From an uncultured Actinomycetes bacterium (GTDB taxonomy: Bacteria > Actinomycetota > Actinomycetes > Actinomycetales > Bifidobacteriaceae), in assembly GCA_900314875.1 (NCBI GenBank), contig OMWX01000002.1, forward strand, positions 248,001-312,000: 64,000 bases of DNA. Direction: 5' to 3'. Position numbers and translations under genes: made by a program. The notes under the pieces were generated by a model. That model was not told the origin of the DNA and searched no databases. It saw only the letters and a program-made list of their open reading frames with translations. Positions 54,889 through 64,000 of this stretch are shown one piece after another (position 1 is the first letter of the stretch; every line of letters begins with the position of its first letter).

Positions 54889-55923
54889 ATGCCTCGCTCA
54901 ATCGACTTGTTCGCAGGAATCGGCGGAATCAGAAGAGGCTTTGACAACGCTTACAAAAATCACGGGGAACGTCTTGACGCGGTTTTTGTAAGCGAATGGG
55001 ACAAGTACGCTCAAAAAACATACCGTTTGAACTATAAAGACGATTTCGAATTGGCGGGAGATATTACAAAAATAAAAGCGGAAGAAATCCCTGAATTTGA
55101 CATTTGCCTTGCGGGTTTTCCGTGTCAGGCGTTTTCAATGGCCGGGCAGCATAAAGGGTTCGAAGACAATTTCAAAGGCATGACAAGAGGAACGCTGTTC
55201 AGAGATGTCGTTCGAATCTGTGAATATCATCGTCCGGCTGCAATATTCTGCGAAAACGTAAAAGCTCTGATGCATCACGATCGCGGACGCACATACAAAG
55301 TTATAAAAGGCGCGTTCGAGCAAATCGGATATCGCGTTTTTGAAAAAGTTTTAAACAGCAAGGATTTCGGGGTTCCTCAAAACAGGGAAAGAATCTACAT
55401 TGTTGCTTTCAGACATAATCCGGAAGAAGGAATAATCGCGCCGGAAGAGTTTAGTTTTCCTCAAGGCAGCAAAAAACCGGTTTGCATAAGAAACATAATG
55501 GACGAGGCTCCCGTAAACTCGAAATATTATTTAAGCGATGCATATGTTGAAACGCTTCGCAGGCATAAAAAGCGTCACGAAGCAAAAGGCAACGGTTTCG
55601 GCTATGAAATTCGCGATCTTGACGGTATTGCCGGAGCAATCGTCTGCGGAGGAATGGGACGGGAACGCAATCTGATAATCGATGAGCGCCCTCACAGCAT
55701 GGTTCCGACCACGCGCATTAAAGGACGCATAAATGACGAGAATATACGCAAAATGACGCCGAGAGAGTGGGCAAGACTGCAAGGATTTCCCGAGGATTTC
55801 AAGTTCAATCTTGCCGATACTCACATGTACAAACAATTCGGCAACAGCGTCACCGTAAACGTTATAGAAGCCGTTGCGGAAAAAATCAGAACCGCGCTTA
55901 TTGAAAATTACGGCATTAAATAG
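54889..55923 (+). CDS. DNA (cytosine-5-)methyltransferase with Dcm-like recognition region
   Basis: 344 residues. Motifs: I (DLFAGIGGIRRGF), IV with catalytic Cys79 (GFPCQAFSMAG), VI (CENVKAL), VIII (GVPQNRERIYIVAF), IX (KMTPREWARLQGFPEDF), X (KQFGNSVTVNVIEAV). Between VIII and IX the stretch RRHKKRHEAKGNGFGYEI closely recalls the KKHQARGNGFGY region of E. coli Dcm/M.EcoRII, so a CCWGG-type target is a reasonable guess, not proven. No restriction enzyme is adjacent; the neighbouring genes are acnA and a Bax-inhibitor protein. AAGGAGGGAA before the ATG gives a strong start. The window's vsr could service its methylation. Confidence 0.93.
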   Translation: MPRSIDLFAGIGGIRRGFDNAYKNHGERLDAVFVSEWDKYAQKTYRLNYKDDFELAGDITKIKAEEIPEFDICLAGFPCQAFSMAGQHKGFEDNFKGMTRGTLFRDVVRICEYHRPAAIFCENVKALMHHDRGRTYKVIKGAFEQIGYRVFEKVLNSKDFGVPQNRERIYIVAFRHNPEEGIIAPEEFSFPQGSKKPVCIRNIMDEAPVNSKYYLSDAYVETLRRHKKRHEAKGNGFGYEIRDLDGIAGAIVCGGMGRERNLIIDERPHSMVPTTRIKGRINDENIRKMTPREWARLQGFPEDFKFNLADTHMYKQFGNSVTVNVIEAVAEKIRTALIENYGIK

Positions 55924-55975
55924 CGAAATTCAGCGAAAATATTTGCTTTTTTGCATTGCCGGCAAGCTGGCGAAC

Positions 55976-56021
55976 AAAAAGGTCTTGCAAAACCCGGTTT
56001 TCAAGTTCTGCAAGACCTTTA
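55976..56021. terminator. Bidirectional terminator between the methyltransferase and Bax-inhibitor genes
   Basis: Arms aaaggtcttgca and tgcaagaccttt form a 12-bp stem, with A-rich and T-rich flanks usable by both convergent genes. The loop is about 18 bases. Confidence 0.85.
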
Positions 56022-56081
56022 ACAAAGATCTTTTGTTTTAACTTATTTTAAAACGATTTGCGCAAATTGCCCCGTTTTTTG

Positions 56082-56858
56082 TTATCTTTCTTTTCCGAAC
56101 AATTCGAGCAGTCTGAGGAACATGTTCAAGAAATCAAGATACAGGCTCAAAGCGCAGATAATCGATACTTTGCGAATTTTCTGCGGATCATTTGCATATG
56201 CTGCGAACATTTTTCTGCAGAACTGAACGTCATGCATTGTCAAACCTGCAAAAATAATGATTCCGATTGCGGAAAATACCATTGTCGTTGTTCTGCCGGG
56301 CATGAAAAATCCGATAATTAATTCAGAAATAACAAGAGTGAGAAGAGCTCCTGCGAAAATTGTTCCGAAAGATGTCAAATCGGTTTTCATCGTAAGACCG
56401 ATAATCGCCAAAATAACGAACAGTCCGGCAGTCATTGCCAAAACAATGCCTATGTCCTGCAATCTGTACTGATAGAAAATGGCGGACAAGGTGAAGCCCA
56501 TGATTCCGGCAAATACATAGAAAATTATGTACGCCAAAACTGTATTCATTTTCATAATGTTTTTATGCAGGACGACACATATGAGAAGCGGAACCAAAAG
56601 AAGACCGATTACGCCTCCCATGCCGGCTTTTTTCAGAAAAGAAAGAAGCAGGTCATTTTGTGCCGAATACCAAGCCGTTGCGGCAGTAATGCCTATGCCT
56701 ATTGACATCTCGCAGTAAGCGCGCGTCATTGAAGCGTGTACGGCGGATTGGAAATCTGCCTGACTTACCGTCGACGTGCTTGTCGCGGACGAGTCGATAA
56801 TCGGCGCGGACGAATCAAATTGTCCGAAACCGTTTCTGTCGGATTGTGAGAAACTCAT
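56082..56858 (-). CDS. Bax inhibitor-1/YccA family membrane protein
   Basis: 258 residues. Seven hydrophobic helices after a ~55-residue polar N-terminus rich in Ser. AYIIFYVFAGIMGFTLSAIF, GLFVILAIIGLTMKTDLTSFG and the terminal DFLNMFLRLLELFGKER with an Asp-rich end are family hallmarks (TMBIM fold). May be a pH-sensitive calcium leak channel, as in the BsYetJ relative; the exact function in this organism is unknown. GAAAGGAACGAAA precedes the ATG. Confidence 0.92.
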   Translation of the reverse strand: MSFSQSDRNGFGQFDSSAPIIDSSATSTSTVSQADFQSAVHASMTRAYCEMSIGIGITAATAWYSAQNDLLLSFLKKAGMGGVIGLLLVPLLICVVLHKNIMKMNTVLAYIIFYVFAGIMGFTLSAIFYQYRLQDIGIVLAMTAGLFVILAIIGLTMKTDLTSFGTIFAGALLTLVISELIIGFFMPGRTTTMVFSAIGIIIFAGLTMHDVQFCRKMFAAYANDPQKIRKVSIICALSLYLDFLNMFLRLLELFGKER

Positions 56859-57035
56859 TTTCGTTCCTTTCTCTGCGAGTCGTTGCGCGGATATATATCC
56901 GGAACAAAATCTGATGACTTATATTTTACCTTTATCAAAAACAAATTTTGTGCGCGTTTCGTTATATTTTGCTTAAAATCTGCTTCGAATCGAAGCGATT
57001 GCGGTCAATTTGCAAAAAACAGCCGTTTTGCAAAT

Positions 57036-57803
57036 TCAGCTGTTTGTCTGCCTGCTTTCGTTCAAACCGCTGTCTGATCCTAAAGCCAGTTTCTTTTGGG
57101 TAGAAATAAGATCGCGCTGAACTTCCTGCATTTCATCTTCAAGTTTTGCAAGCGTTTTCGCGCAATCCTGCAAGGTTTTCGAATGCTTTGTTCTCTCCTC
57201 GGTCGGAAGAATCGACTTGTAGCGCAGCTTATGTTCAAGGCTGGCCCAGTAATCCATGGCGATTGTTCTGAACTGAACTTCAACCGGCGCTTTGACGCAT
57301 CCTGAAGAAAGATAAACCGGAACCATGCATATAACATGAAGACTGCGATATCCCGTTTCTTTCGGATTGGCGATGTAATCTTTAATCAGCGCAACCTCAA
57401 TATCGTCCTGGTCGCACAAAGCTTTGCTCACTGCGTAAACATCGTCGACATAATTGCACACGACTCTGATTCCGGCAATATCATAAACGTTTTTCTTAAG
57501 CGATTCCAACGTCAGTTCAAAACCTCTGCGCTCCATTTTCTCCATAATCGACCCGACCGATTTCAGTCTGCGCTCCATATGGTGAATCGGATTATGACTT
57601 AAACGCATGGAGTATTCTTCATCCAGTATTTCAAGTTTTGTCCCGGCTTCCTGCATTGCGCCGCGATAAACCTGCATTATGTCCAAGAAATCCGAAACAT
57701 GTTTCAATGCAAACTCCGAAAAGATTGCGCTGTTCGTATCCAGATTCTGAATCTGCTGACGGATTTTCATCAGACTGAACGGTATCTCATGATCTAAAAT
57801 CAC
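57036..57803 (-). CDS. Small alarmone synthetase (RelQ-type GTP pyrophosphokinase)
   Basis: 255 residues. Makes (p)ppGpp; only the RelA/SpoT synthetase domain is present, with no hydrolase or ACT domain. [58 protein letters not shown] are the usual blocks. A helical C-terminal tail (about 205-255) resembles the RelQ tail that forms the tetramer. GTG start at 57803 after GGGAGGAAAATC. It diverges from miaB across 100 bases. A bifunctional Rel must exist elsewhere to degrade the alarmone, which is inference. Confidence 0.93.
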   Translation of the reverse strand: MILDHEIPFSLMKIRQQIQNLDTNSAIFSEFALKHVSDFLDIMQVYRGAMQEAGTKLEILDEEYSMRLSHNPIHHMERRLKSVGSIMEKMERRGFELTLESLKKNVYDIAGIRVVCNYVDDVYAVSKALCDQDDIEVALIKDYIANPKETGYRSLHVICMVPVYLSSGCVKAPVEVQFRTIAMDYWASLEHKLRYKSILPTEERTKHSKTLQDCAKTLAKLEDEMQEVQRDLISTQKKLALGSDSGLNESRQTNS

Positions 57804-57853
57804 GATTTTCCTCCCTTTTCTCTCGGATATATGTATAGCACACGGCGGGGAAA

Positions 57854-57870
57854 GAATACTGACAGTATTC
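57854..57870. promoter_or_regulatory. Inverted repeat in the relQ-miaB divergent region
   Basis: gaatac-tgaca-gtattc forms a 6-bp perfect inverted repeat with a 5-base spacer between the two divergent genes, 34 bases before miaB. It could be an operator or promoter element; no binding protein is suggested by the window. Confidence 0.35.
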
Positions 57871-57903
57871 GCTTATGCCCGGGCTTCGATAAAATTGTTG
57901 ATT

Positions 57904-59382
57904 ATGAATGAGGATATGGCGAATGCAGAGCAGGCGGGAATGCAGACAGAAAATCAAATGACCGCAGCGTATGCCGAATTAACTGCCAAAACAGGCGATA
58001 AATCAGGGAAAAAAGTATATTCGATACATACTTTGGGCTGTCAGATGAATGTTCATGATTCCGAGCGAATCGCAGGGCTTTTGCAGGAAGCGGGATACGT
58101 TAAGGCAACTAAAGAACAAGCGGATGCTCTCGAAGCGGATGTTGTTGTGCTCAATACATGCGCCGTGCGCGAGAATGCGACCGAAAGAATGTACGGAACA
58201 ATCGGTTTATGGCGCAAATACAAGCAGAATCATCCGGGAATGCAAATTGCGGTCGGCGGCTGCATGGCTCAGAAAGACCGCGAACGCATTGCGAAAAAAG
58301 CTCCCTGGGTTGATGTTGTTTTCGGAACAAAGAATATTCAGGATTTGCCCCGGCTGCTTGAAGAAGCAAGAATAAAAAAATCTCCCCAAGTTCAAGTCGG
58401 CACGGATTTGACGGTTTTTCCCTCTGAATTGCCTGTTGTGCGCGCCGGGCGGGTAAGCGCATGGGTTGCGGTTTCGGTGGGCTGCAACAATACGTGCACA
58501 TTCTGCATCGTTCCTTCAGTGCGCGGAAGAGAAAGAGATCGACGTGCCGAGGATATTCTTGACGAAGTGCGCAAATGCGCTGACAGCGGCGTAAAAGAAG
58601 TGACTTTATTGGGTCAGAATGTCAATTCTTACGGATACGCTTCTTCGGATCGTTACGCTTTTTCCAAACTTTTGCGCGCCTGCGGAAAAATTGACGGTCT
58701 TGAGCGCGTGCGTTTTACTTCTCCTCATCCGGCAGCCTTTACGGATGATGTAATTGAAGCAATGGCAGAGACTGAAAATGTAATGCATCAGCTTCACATG
58801 CCTTTGCAGTCCGGGTCTGACAAAATTTTGCGGGCTATGAGAAGGTCATATCGAGTTGCGAGATTCAATTCGATAATCGAAAAAGTTCGAAAAGCTATGC
58901 CCGATGCTCAGATCAGCACAGATATAATAACGGGTTTTCCGGGGGAGACCGAGGAAGATTTTCAGGCAACTCTTGATGTCGTTAAATCGATTCGTTTCTC
59001 GTCTGCTTATACATTTGAGTATTCTCCGCGCCCTGGCACTCCGGCTGCTTTGATGGAACAGATTGACCGGGATATTGTGCGAGACCGTTATCTGCGCCTT
59101 ACAAAATTACAGGATGCGATTACCGAAGAAGAGCTTGCAAAATTTAAAGGACGCGACGTTGAAGTTCTCGTAACCGGACAGGGCGGGCGAAAAGATGAGA
59201 AAACTCATCGCGTCACAGGGCGAGAACGCGGCGGAGTTCTTGTTCATGTTTCGGTTCCCGAAGGGCAGAAAATTCCGCAAATAGGCGATTTTGTGACCGC
59301 TACCGTAACTGATCCCAAGCCTCATTATCTGGTTTCGGATCCTGATATTTCGGCAGGACACGCTTATTCGGTGCGTTCGTGA
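57904..59382 (+). CDS. miaB: tRNA-2-methylthio-N6-isopentenyladenosine synthase
   Basis: 492 residues from ATG 57904. Radical-SAM methylthiotransferase acting on i6A37 of tRNA, the substrate made by MiaA two genes... directly downstream. N-terminal UPF0004 domain ([15 protein letters not shown] with a cluster Cys; later Cys in CAVRENA and GGCMAQ), the radical-SAM motif CNNTCTFC (Cys194, Cys198, Cys201), and a TRAM domain at the end. A start at ATG 57916 with the nearby GAGG is equally possible. Confidence 0.95.
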   Translation: MNEDMANAEQAGMQTENQMTAAYAELTAKTGDKSGKKVYSIHTLGCQMNVHDSERIAGLLQEAGYVKATKEQADALEADVVVLNTCAVRENATERMYGTIGLWRKYKQNHPGMQIAVGGCMAQKDRERIAKKAPWVDVVFGTKNIQDLPRLLEEARIKKSPQVQVGTDLTVFPSELPVVRAGRVSAWVAVSVGCNNTCTFCIVPSVRGRERDRRAEDILDEVRKCADSGVKEVTLLGQNVNSYGYASSDRYAFSKLLRACGKIDGLERVRFTSPHPAAFTDDVIEAMAETENVMHQLHMPLQSGSDKILRAMRRSYRVARFNSIIEKVRKAMPDAQISTDIITGFPGETEEDFQATLDVVKSIRFSSAYTFEYSPRPGTPAALMEQIDRDIVRDRYLRLTKLQDAITEEELAKFKGRDVEVLVTGQGGRKDEKTHRVTGRERGGVLVHVSVPEGQKIPQIGDFVTATVTDPKPHYLVSDPDISAGHAYSVRS

Positions 59383-59447
59383 ACCGAGCAGTCTGCCCTG
59401 TCCGGCTTTAAAACGGGAGTCAGTTTTTAAGACGGGAGGAAGCGATT

Positions 59448-60512
59448 ATGAATATGAATTGCACAGAAAAAGATATTGCGGAAGAACCTGTTTCTGACCG
59501 GTCGGCTTCCCGCGAAGCGAAAGACAATAAAAAACGCAGAGTCGTCATTTCTGTTGTCGGTCCTACAGCATCGGGAAAGTCGTCTTTGGCTGTTTCTTTG
59601 GCGAAAAAGCTCATCGAACGCGGCGAAAAATGCGAAATCATAAATGCCGACGCATACCAGATGTATAAAGACATGAACATCGGCACCGCGAAAACGACAG
59701 AAGAAGAACAGGGAGGAATAAAACATCATCTGCTCGACATTTTTGAGCCGAATGAATCCGTGTCGGCTGCGCAATTTCAAAAAATTGCTCGAGCAACGAT
59801 TTTTGAACTGCAAAAAAATAACATCAGACCGATTCTCGTCGGAGGCTCGGGTCTTTACGCGCGCGCTGCGATTGACGATATTAAATTTCCCGCAACAGAC
59901 CCGAAGATCCGCGAAAAAATCGAAAAACTTGCAGAACAGATCGGAGCCGAAGCGCTTTTTGACATGCTGCGCCAAAAGGATCCCGCTGCCGCAGAAAATA
60001 TGGATGAGCGCAATGTCAGGCGCACAGTCAGAGCCTTGGAAGTTATAGAAATTACGGGAAAATCTTTTTCTTCAACGCTTCCGCAATACAAATATCTGAT
60101 TCCGACAGTTCAGATAGGGCTTGACGTTTCGCGAGAACAGCTGGACGAAAATGTTGCAAAACGCACGAGAAAAATGATTGAAAGCGGACTTGTCGACGAA
60201 GTAAAAAATGTTCGAACCCGCATGTGCCGCACATCCGAACGGGCGCTCGGCTACATGCAGATAATCGATTATCTGGACGGAAAATGCACTTTAGAACAGG
60301 CCGAAACCGAAATAACTCAGCGCACTCGCAGACTTGCCAGAAAACAGATGTGCTGGTTCGGAAGAGATCCTCGCATCTGCTGGCTTGATTCGACTGACAA
60401 AAATCTGGTTGAAAAAGCATTGGAAATCGTCGATCAGGCAGATGCGAGAGATTGTTTTGAACCTGACACAGGCGGCGAAAAGCCTGTCAGACGGCATTTA
60501 GGAGACGTTTAG
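59448..60512 (+). CDS. miaA: tRNA dimethylallyltransferase
   Basis: 354 residues. Adds isopentenyl to A37 of tRNAs reading UNN codons. P-loop VGPTASGKSSLAVSLA, then the INADAYQMYKDMNIGTAK switch, LVGGSGLYARAAIDDI, and a C-terminal RKQMCWFGRDPRICW. GGGAGGAAGCGATT precedes ATG 59448. It follows miaB by 65 bases, giving the enzyme pair that makes ms2i6A37. Confidence 0.95.
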   Translation: MNMNCTEKDIAEEPVSDRSASREAKDNKKRRVVISVVGPTASGKSSLAVSLAKKLIERGEKCEIINADAYQMYKDMNIGTAKTTEEEQGGIKHHLLDIFEPNESVSAAQFQKIARATIFELQKNNIRPILVGGSGLYARAAIDDIKFPATDPKIREKIEKLAEQIGAEALFDMLRQKDPAAAENMDERNVRRTVRALEVIEITGKSFSSTLPQYKYLIPTVQIGLDVSREQLDENVAKRTRKMIESGLVDEVKNVRTRMCRTSERALGYMQIIDYLDGKCTLEQAETEITQRTRRLARKQMCWFGRDPRICWLDSTDKNLVEKALEIVDQADARDCFEPDTGGEKPVRRHLGDV

Positions 60513-60601
60513 ACCGCGTAAAATCAGCTTGTCCGCGCGTCAGGTCTGCCCCTCCGGGCTAAACTGAAATTATTCTTGACAGCGTTAATTTTGAAAGTGT
60601 T

Positions 60602-63445
60602 ATGGTAAACAAGGAAAAGTCATCATCGAAACGGCCCGGCGCGGCGAAGAAAGACGATTACGCAGAAAAAAACTCGGGCAGGCAGAATGTGAGGTCGCAG
60701 TCTGCTTCGTCTTCTTTTGCGAACAAATCCGTGCAAAGCGGTGCCTTTGAACCGTTTTGGCATAAGGCTCTTCTTGCGGTTCCGCGTTTTTTTGCGCACA
60801 GCGTCAGATCTCTTTTCGGCGTAGGCGAATACGATCCGGCTTCGAGACGCGACGGACTTTGTTTTGTTCTTATCCTTCTTTCGGTGCTTTTTATTGCGAG
60901 CGAATGGGTAAGAGTCGACGGTTTTGCAGGGCGTTTTGCGCACAGCGTCTCAGCTTCGATTTTCGGCATGATGAGTATTGTTTTGCCTGTTGTGCTGTCT
61001 TTTGTCGCTTTTCGAATGATACGCAATTCAGGAGAAAAATCCGGCAACGGACGCGTGATTTCAGGCTGGGTATGTCTGCTTATTTCGGTATGCGCGATTA
61101 TTAATTCGGCAGGTTCGTCGGATTCGCACGAGTTTAACATCGAACAGGTGAAAAAAACCGGGGGACTTATAGGATATGTTTTCGGCTCTCCCGTGTCTTG
61201 GGGACTTTCAAAGTTTTTTGCAATCGTAATTTATGTTGTCGCAGCCGCGTTTTCCGTTCTGCTTATTACAGGACTGCATGTTACGGAAATTCCGGATCTT
61301 GTCAGAAAAATCACAGGCAAATCTGCCGGCCGCGCGAACGGGGAAACTTCTGCCGACGGCGTTGCCGATACAGTCGAAACATTCGAATCGAAATCAGATT
61401 TGAGTAATGATTTTCCGCAGGAATTCAGCGTCGGTGACAGCACAATGCGCTTTGCCGAAGGCGTTTCAGCTCATGACGGAAACGATAATTCAGAAGAAAA
61501 TCTGCAAAACGCGTCCGACTCTAAAGAACAAAAGCTGCCTTTCTGGAAAAAATGGTTCGGCAAGAAAAAAATGCAGCCGCAAGACAGCGGAGTCGAATCT
61601 TATGCGGGAGACGTGCCGTTTGATCAGGCTGCCGGAACCGATAATGCGGGAACAGACAATTATCGTCTGAATAATTTGCAGGAGGATGATTTTGATGCGG
61701 ATTCGTCCCGTTCTGCATGCGAAGAGTATAAAGAAGCCGACAATCCGACGACTGTTTTTGCAAAAAACGCATTCGATGACGTTTCGAGAACAGACTTGAA
61801 CGATTTGTCTGAATCAGCAGGCGAAGCAGCGTATGACCGGCCGGAGGAAAATGCTCGAGACGGCGAAGCAGATGAAGCGTCTGAAGCGGCGGCTTTCGAC
61901 AAAAATTTGACAGAAAATTTTGTCGAATCGGACAATTGTGAAATCTATCGTCTTCCTGCTTTGAACATGCTTAAAAAAGGTCAGCCGCATCATGCCAGAA
62001 CAGAAGCAAACGATCGCGTTATATCTGCGCTGCAGTCCACGTTTGAACAGTTCAGAGTAGATGCGAGCGTTGTCGGTTTCCTGCGCGGTCCGTCGGTAAC
62101 TCAGTATGAAATCGAACTGGGTTCGGGAGTTAAAGTCGAAAAAGTTACAAATCTGCAAAAAAATATTGCTTATGCTGTCGCGAGTTCTGATGTAAGAATC
62201 CTTTCGCCCATTCCCGGCAAATCGGCCATCGGCATTGAAATACCCAATGCAGACAGGGAGATTGTTTATTTGGGCGATGTTTTGCGCTCTGAAACTTTGC
62301 GCAGCGATTCGAATCCGATGGTTGTCGGAATCGGAAAAGACGTGGAAGGCAATTTTGTTAAAGCTGATTTGACGAAAATGCCGCATTTGCTCGTCGCCGG
62401 AGCTACCGGATCCGGCAAATCAAGTTTTATCAACTCTATGCTTATGTCTCTGATAATGCGCTCTTCTCCGGATCAGGTGCGTCTTATCATGGTGGATCCC
62501 AAACGCGTTGAATTAAGCGCGTATGCAGGCATTCCTCATCTGCTGACCCCGATTATCACCGATGCAAAGCGCGCGGCTCAGGCGTTGGAATGGGTTGTAA
62601 AAGAAATGGATGCGCGGTACGACGATCTGCAATTCTTCGGATTCAGACATGTGAAAGATTTCAACGAAGCCGTGCGCGCCGGCAAGGTTCACGCTCCTGA
62701 AGGAAGCAATCGCAAAGTTGCTCCTTATCCGTACCTGCTTGTGGTTGTCGATGAAATGGCAGACCTTATGATGGTTGCAAAAAATGACGTGGAAAGCTCT
62801 ATTCAGCGCATTACTCAGCTTGCGCGCGCAGCCGGAGTTCATTTGGTTCTCGCCACTCAGCGTCCGTCTGTGGATGTAGTCACGGGTCTTATCAAGGCTA
62901 ATATCCCCTCTCGACTGGCTTTTGCCACGTCTTCGGCGACCGATTCCCGCGTTATTTTAGATTCTACGGGAGCCGAATCGCTTATCGGGCAGGGGGACGC
63001 TCTTTTCCTTCCGATGGGCGCTGCAAAGCCTTCGCGCATTCAAGGATCATGGGTTACTGAAACCGAAATACGCAAAGCGGTTGAGTTTGCAAGCGGACAA
63101 AGAAAGCCGAAGTATCGCGAGGATATCGCTAAAATGGCTGACGAAGCTGTGCAGAAATCTGTATCTGTCGCGGAAGATATCGGCAATGATATGGACGAGC
63201 TTTTGCAGGCTGCCGAGCTTGTCGTGAGCGCTAATTTCGGTTCCGTGTCAATGCTTCAGCGAAAATTGCGAATCGGTTTCGCAAAAGCCGGAAGGCTTAT
63301 GGATTTGCTCGAATCGCGAGGAATCGTAGGTCCTTCGGAAGGTTCGAAAGCAAGAGAAGTCCTTGTGCAGCCGCAGGATTTGCCTCAGGTTTTGGCTTAT
63401 ATTCGCGGTGAAATTCCTTCTTTGGACGCAAAATCCGAGTCCTGA
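60602..63445 (+). CDS. ftsK: DNA translocase FtsK/SpoIIIE
   Basis: 947 residues. Septal DNA pump for chromosome segregation. N-terminal basic segment and four transmembrane helices (about 90-230), a ~220-residue acidic linker (about 240-460) with a Lys-rich patch KKWFGKKK, then the motor: Walker A GATGSGKS (600-607), Walker [14 protein letters not shown], and the C-terminal gamma winged-helix ([24 protein letters not shown]) that reads KOPS-like sites. The ribosome-binding site is weak (GAAAGTG). Confidence 0.96.
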   Translation: MVNKEKSSSKRPGAAKKDDYAEKNSGRQNVRSQSASSSFANKSVQSGAFEPFWHKALLAVPRFFAHSVRSLFGVGEYDPASRRDGLCFVLILLSVLFIASEWVRVDGFAGRFAHSVSASIFGMMSIVLPVVLSFVAFRMIRNSGEKSGNGRVISGWVCLLISVCAIINSAGSSDSHEFNIEQVKKTGGLIGYVFGSPVSWGLSKFFAIVIYVVAAAFSVLLITGLHVTEIPDLVRKITGKSAGRANGETSADGVADTVETFESKSDLSNDFPQEFSVGDSTMRFAEGVSAHDGNDNSEENLQNASDSKEQKLPFWKKWFGKKKMQPQDSGVESYAGDVPFDQAAGTDNAGTDNYRLNNLQEDDFDADSSRSACEEYKEADNPTTVFAKNAFDDVSRTDLNDLSESAGEAAYDRPEENARDGEADEASEAAAFDKNLTENFVESDNCEIYRLPALNMLKKGQPHHARTEANDRVISALQSTFEQFRVDASVVGFLRGPSVTQYEIELGSGVKVEKVTNLQKNIAYAVASSDVRILSPIPGKSAIGIEIPNADREIVYLGDVLRSETLRSDSNPMVVGIGKDVEGNFVKADLTKMPHLLVAGATGSGKSSFINSMLMSLIMRSSPDQVRLIMVDPKRVELSAYAGIPHLLTPIITDAKRAAQALEWVVKEMDARYDDLQFFGFRHVKDFNEAVRAGKVHAPEGSNRKVAPYPYLLVVVDEMADLMMVAKNDVESSIQRITQLARAAGVHLVLATQRPSVDVVTGLIKANIPSRLAFATSSATDSRVILDSTGAESLIGQGDALFLPMGAAKPSRIQGSWVTETEIRKAVEFASGQRKPKYREDIAKMADEAVQKSVSVAEDIGNDMDELLQAAELVVSANFGSVSMLQRKLRIGFAKAGRLMDLLESRGIVGPSEGSKAREVLVQPQDLPQVLAYIRGEIPSLDAKSES

Positions 63446-63531
63446 CCGCTGTGCGGAATTAATTTTGAACAGAGTATTATTGTCATGTAATCCGTTTTTA
63501 ACGGCAGATTTGAACTGAGGGAGCGATTTTT

Positions 63532-64000
63532 ATGAAAAAAGAAAACGGCTTTGCCAGGTCTTCCTCGGATACTGACAAGTCCGGCTTTATTTCTCAAGAA
63601 GCCGTCCGGGCTGTTTCTTCCGCTTCTTCTTTTGAAGCAGAAAACAAAAAAAACGGGTTTTTTTACGGATGGAATGCGCCTGCAAATCTTATTACGTATT
63701 TTCGCCTTGTTTTGTCTGTCGCATTTTTGATTGTGACTTTGAAAGCCGGAACTTACGGATGCAATTCCGTGACGTTAAGATGGATATCATATCTGCTTTT
63801 TGCGATCGCGGCTTTCAGCGACAAGCTGGACGGATATCTTGCAAGAAAATACAATCAGATTACCGAACTGGGCAAGCTGCTTGATCCCATTGCAGACAAA
63901 CTGCTCGTTTGCGGAGGACTTATCGTTCTGTCAATCATGGGAGAGCTCTGGTGGGCTGTTACGATTCTGTTTTTGGTTCGCGAAATCGGAATTACGATTA
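63532..64000 (+). CDS. pgsA: CDP-diacylglycerol-glycerol-3-phosphate 3-phosphatidyltransferase, N-terminal part
   Basis: 156 residues visible; the gene runs off the right edge. Integral membrane enzyme that makes phosphatidylglycerophosphate from CDP-diacylglycerol. A ~45-residue polar extension precedes helix 1 (WNAPANLITYFRLVLS). The CDP-alcohol phosphotransferase motif is DKLDGYLAR...ELGKLLDPIAD, with the first Asp at residue 97. GAGGGAGCGATTTTT precedes ATG 63532. Following ftsK is its normal place in bifidobacteria. Confidence 0.92.
   Translation, partial: MKKENGFARSSSDTDKSGFISQEAVRAVSSASSFEAENKKNGFFYGWNAPANLITYFRLVLSVAFLIVTLKAGTYGCNSVTLRWISYLLFAIAAFSDKLDGYLARKYNQITELGKLLDPIADKLLVCGGLIVLSIMGELWWAVTILFLVREIGITI

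Overview
The window looks like chromosome from a low-to-mid-GC actinobacterium, most likely in or near Bifidobacteriales. The argument is gene order: HIT protein-phoH-ybeY-CNNM/CBS protein-era, the pyrimidine run pyrB-pyrI-pyrC-pyrF-pyrK-pyrD-pyrE, and miaB-miaA-ftsK-pgsA are all arranged as I know them from bifidobacteria and related actinobacteria. Base composition is lower in GC than typical Bifidobacterium, and no recognisable transcription factor or two-component gene was found in 64 kb. Both would fit a host-restricted or reduced lineage, but this is inference; no rRNA gene is present to fix the taxonomy.

Layout. 1-0.5 kb: start of cysteine synthase (minus strand), with a perfect palindrome upstream. 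0.7-3.8 kb: an MBL-fold hydrolase and two membrane proteins, one of them DUF2207-like. 3.8-14.5 kb is the most accessory-looking part: a C5-cytosine methyltransferase, a wrecked short-chain dehydrogenase, an alpha/beta hydrolase, a frameshifted serine recombinase, a small membrane protein, an MccF-like peptidase coupled to a Fic protein, serA (minus), a VanX-like lipoprotein and a Vsr mismatch endonuclease. Three poly-T tracts of 20-27 bases lie between these genes. 14.6-22.7 kb: CPBP protease, tRNA-Leu(GAG), two rRNA/tRNA methyltransferases and the phoH-era housekeeping block. 22.8-30.2 kb: acyl-CoA ligase (minus), three-subunit transhydrogenase pntAA-pntAB-pntB, and a Na+/H+ antiporter (minus).

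30.5-38.2 kb: complete de novo UMP pathway after carbamoyl phosphate, then an OGG-type glycosylase. 38.2-41 kb: class III aminotransferase, flavodoxin, PPOX-family flavoprotein. 41-45.2 kb: TPP riboswitch with an attenuator, then thiS-thiF-thiG-thiH-thiE for the thiazole branch of thiamine synthesis and its coupling step. 45.4-54.5 kb: YoaK-like membrane protein, lipoprotein-type GH13 glucosidase, short binding-protein-like lipoprotein, CtpE-like P-type ATPase, aconitase. 54.9-57.8 kb: a second C5-methyltransferase with a Dcm-like recognition region, a Bax-inhibitor-1 protein (minus) and a small alarmone synthetase (minus). 57.9-64 kb: miaB, miaA, ftsK and the start of pgsA.

Functionally the window is mostly biosynthesis (serine, cysteine, pyrimidines, thiamine), translation and RNA modification, and cell division. 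An epigenetic and repair layer of two orphan-looking cytosine methyltransferases and Vsr is scattered through it. No CRISPR array, intact prophage, insertion sequence or clear new defence system was recognised.
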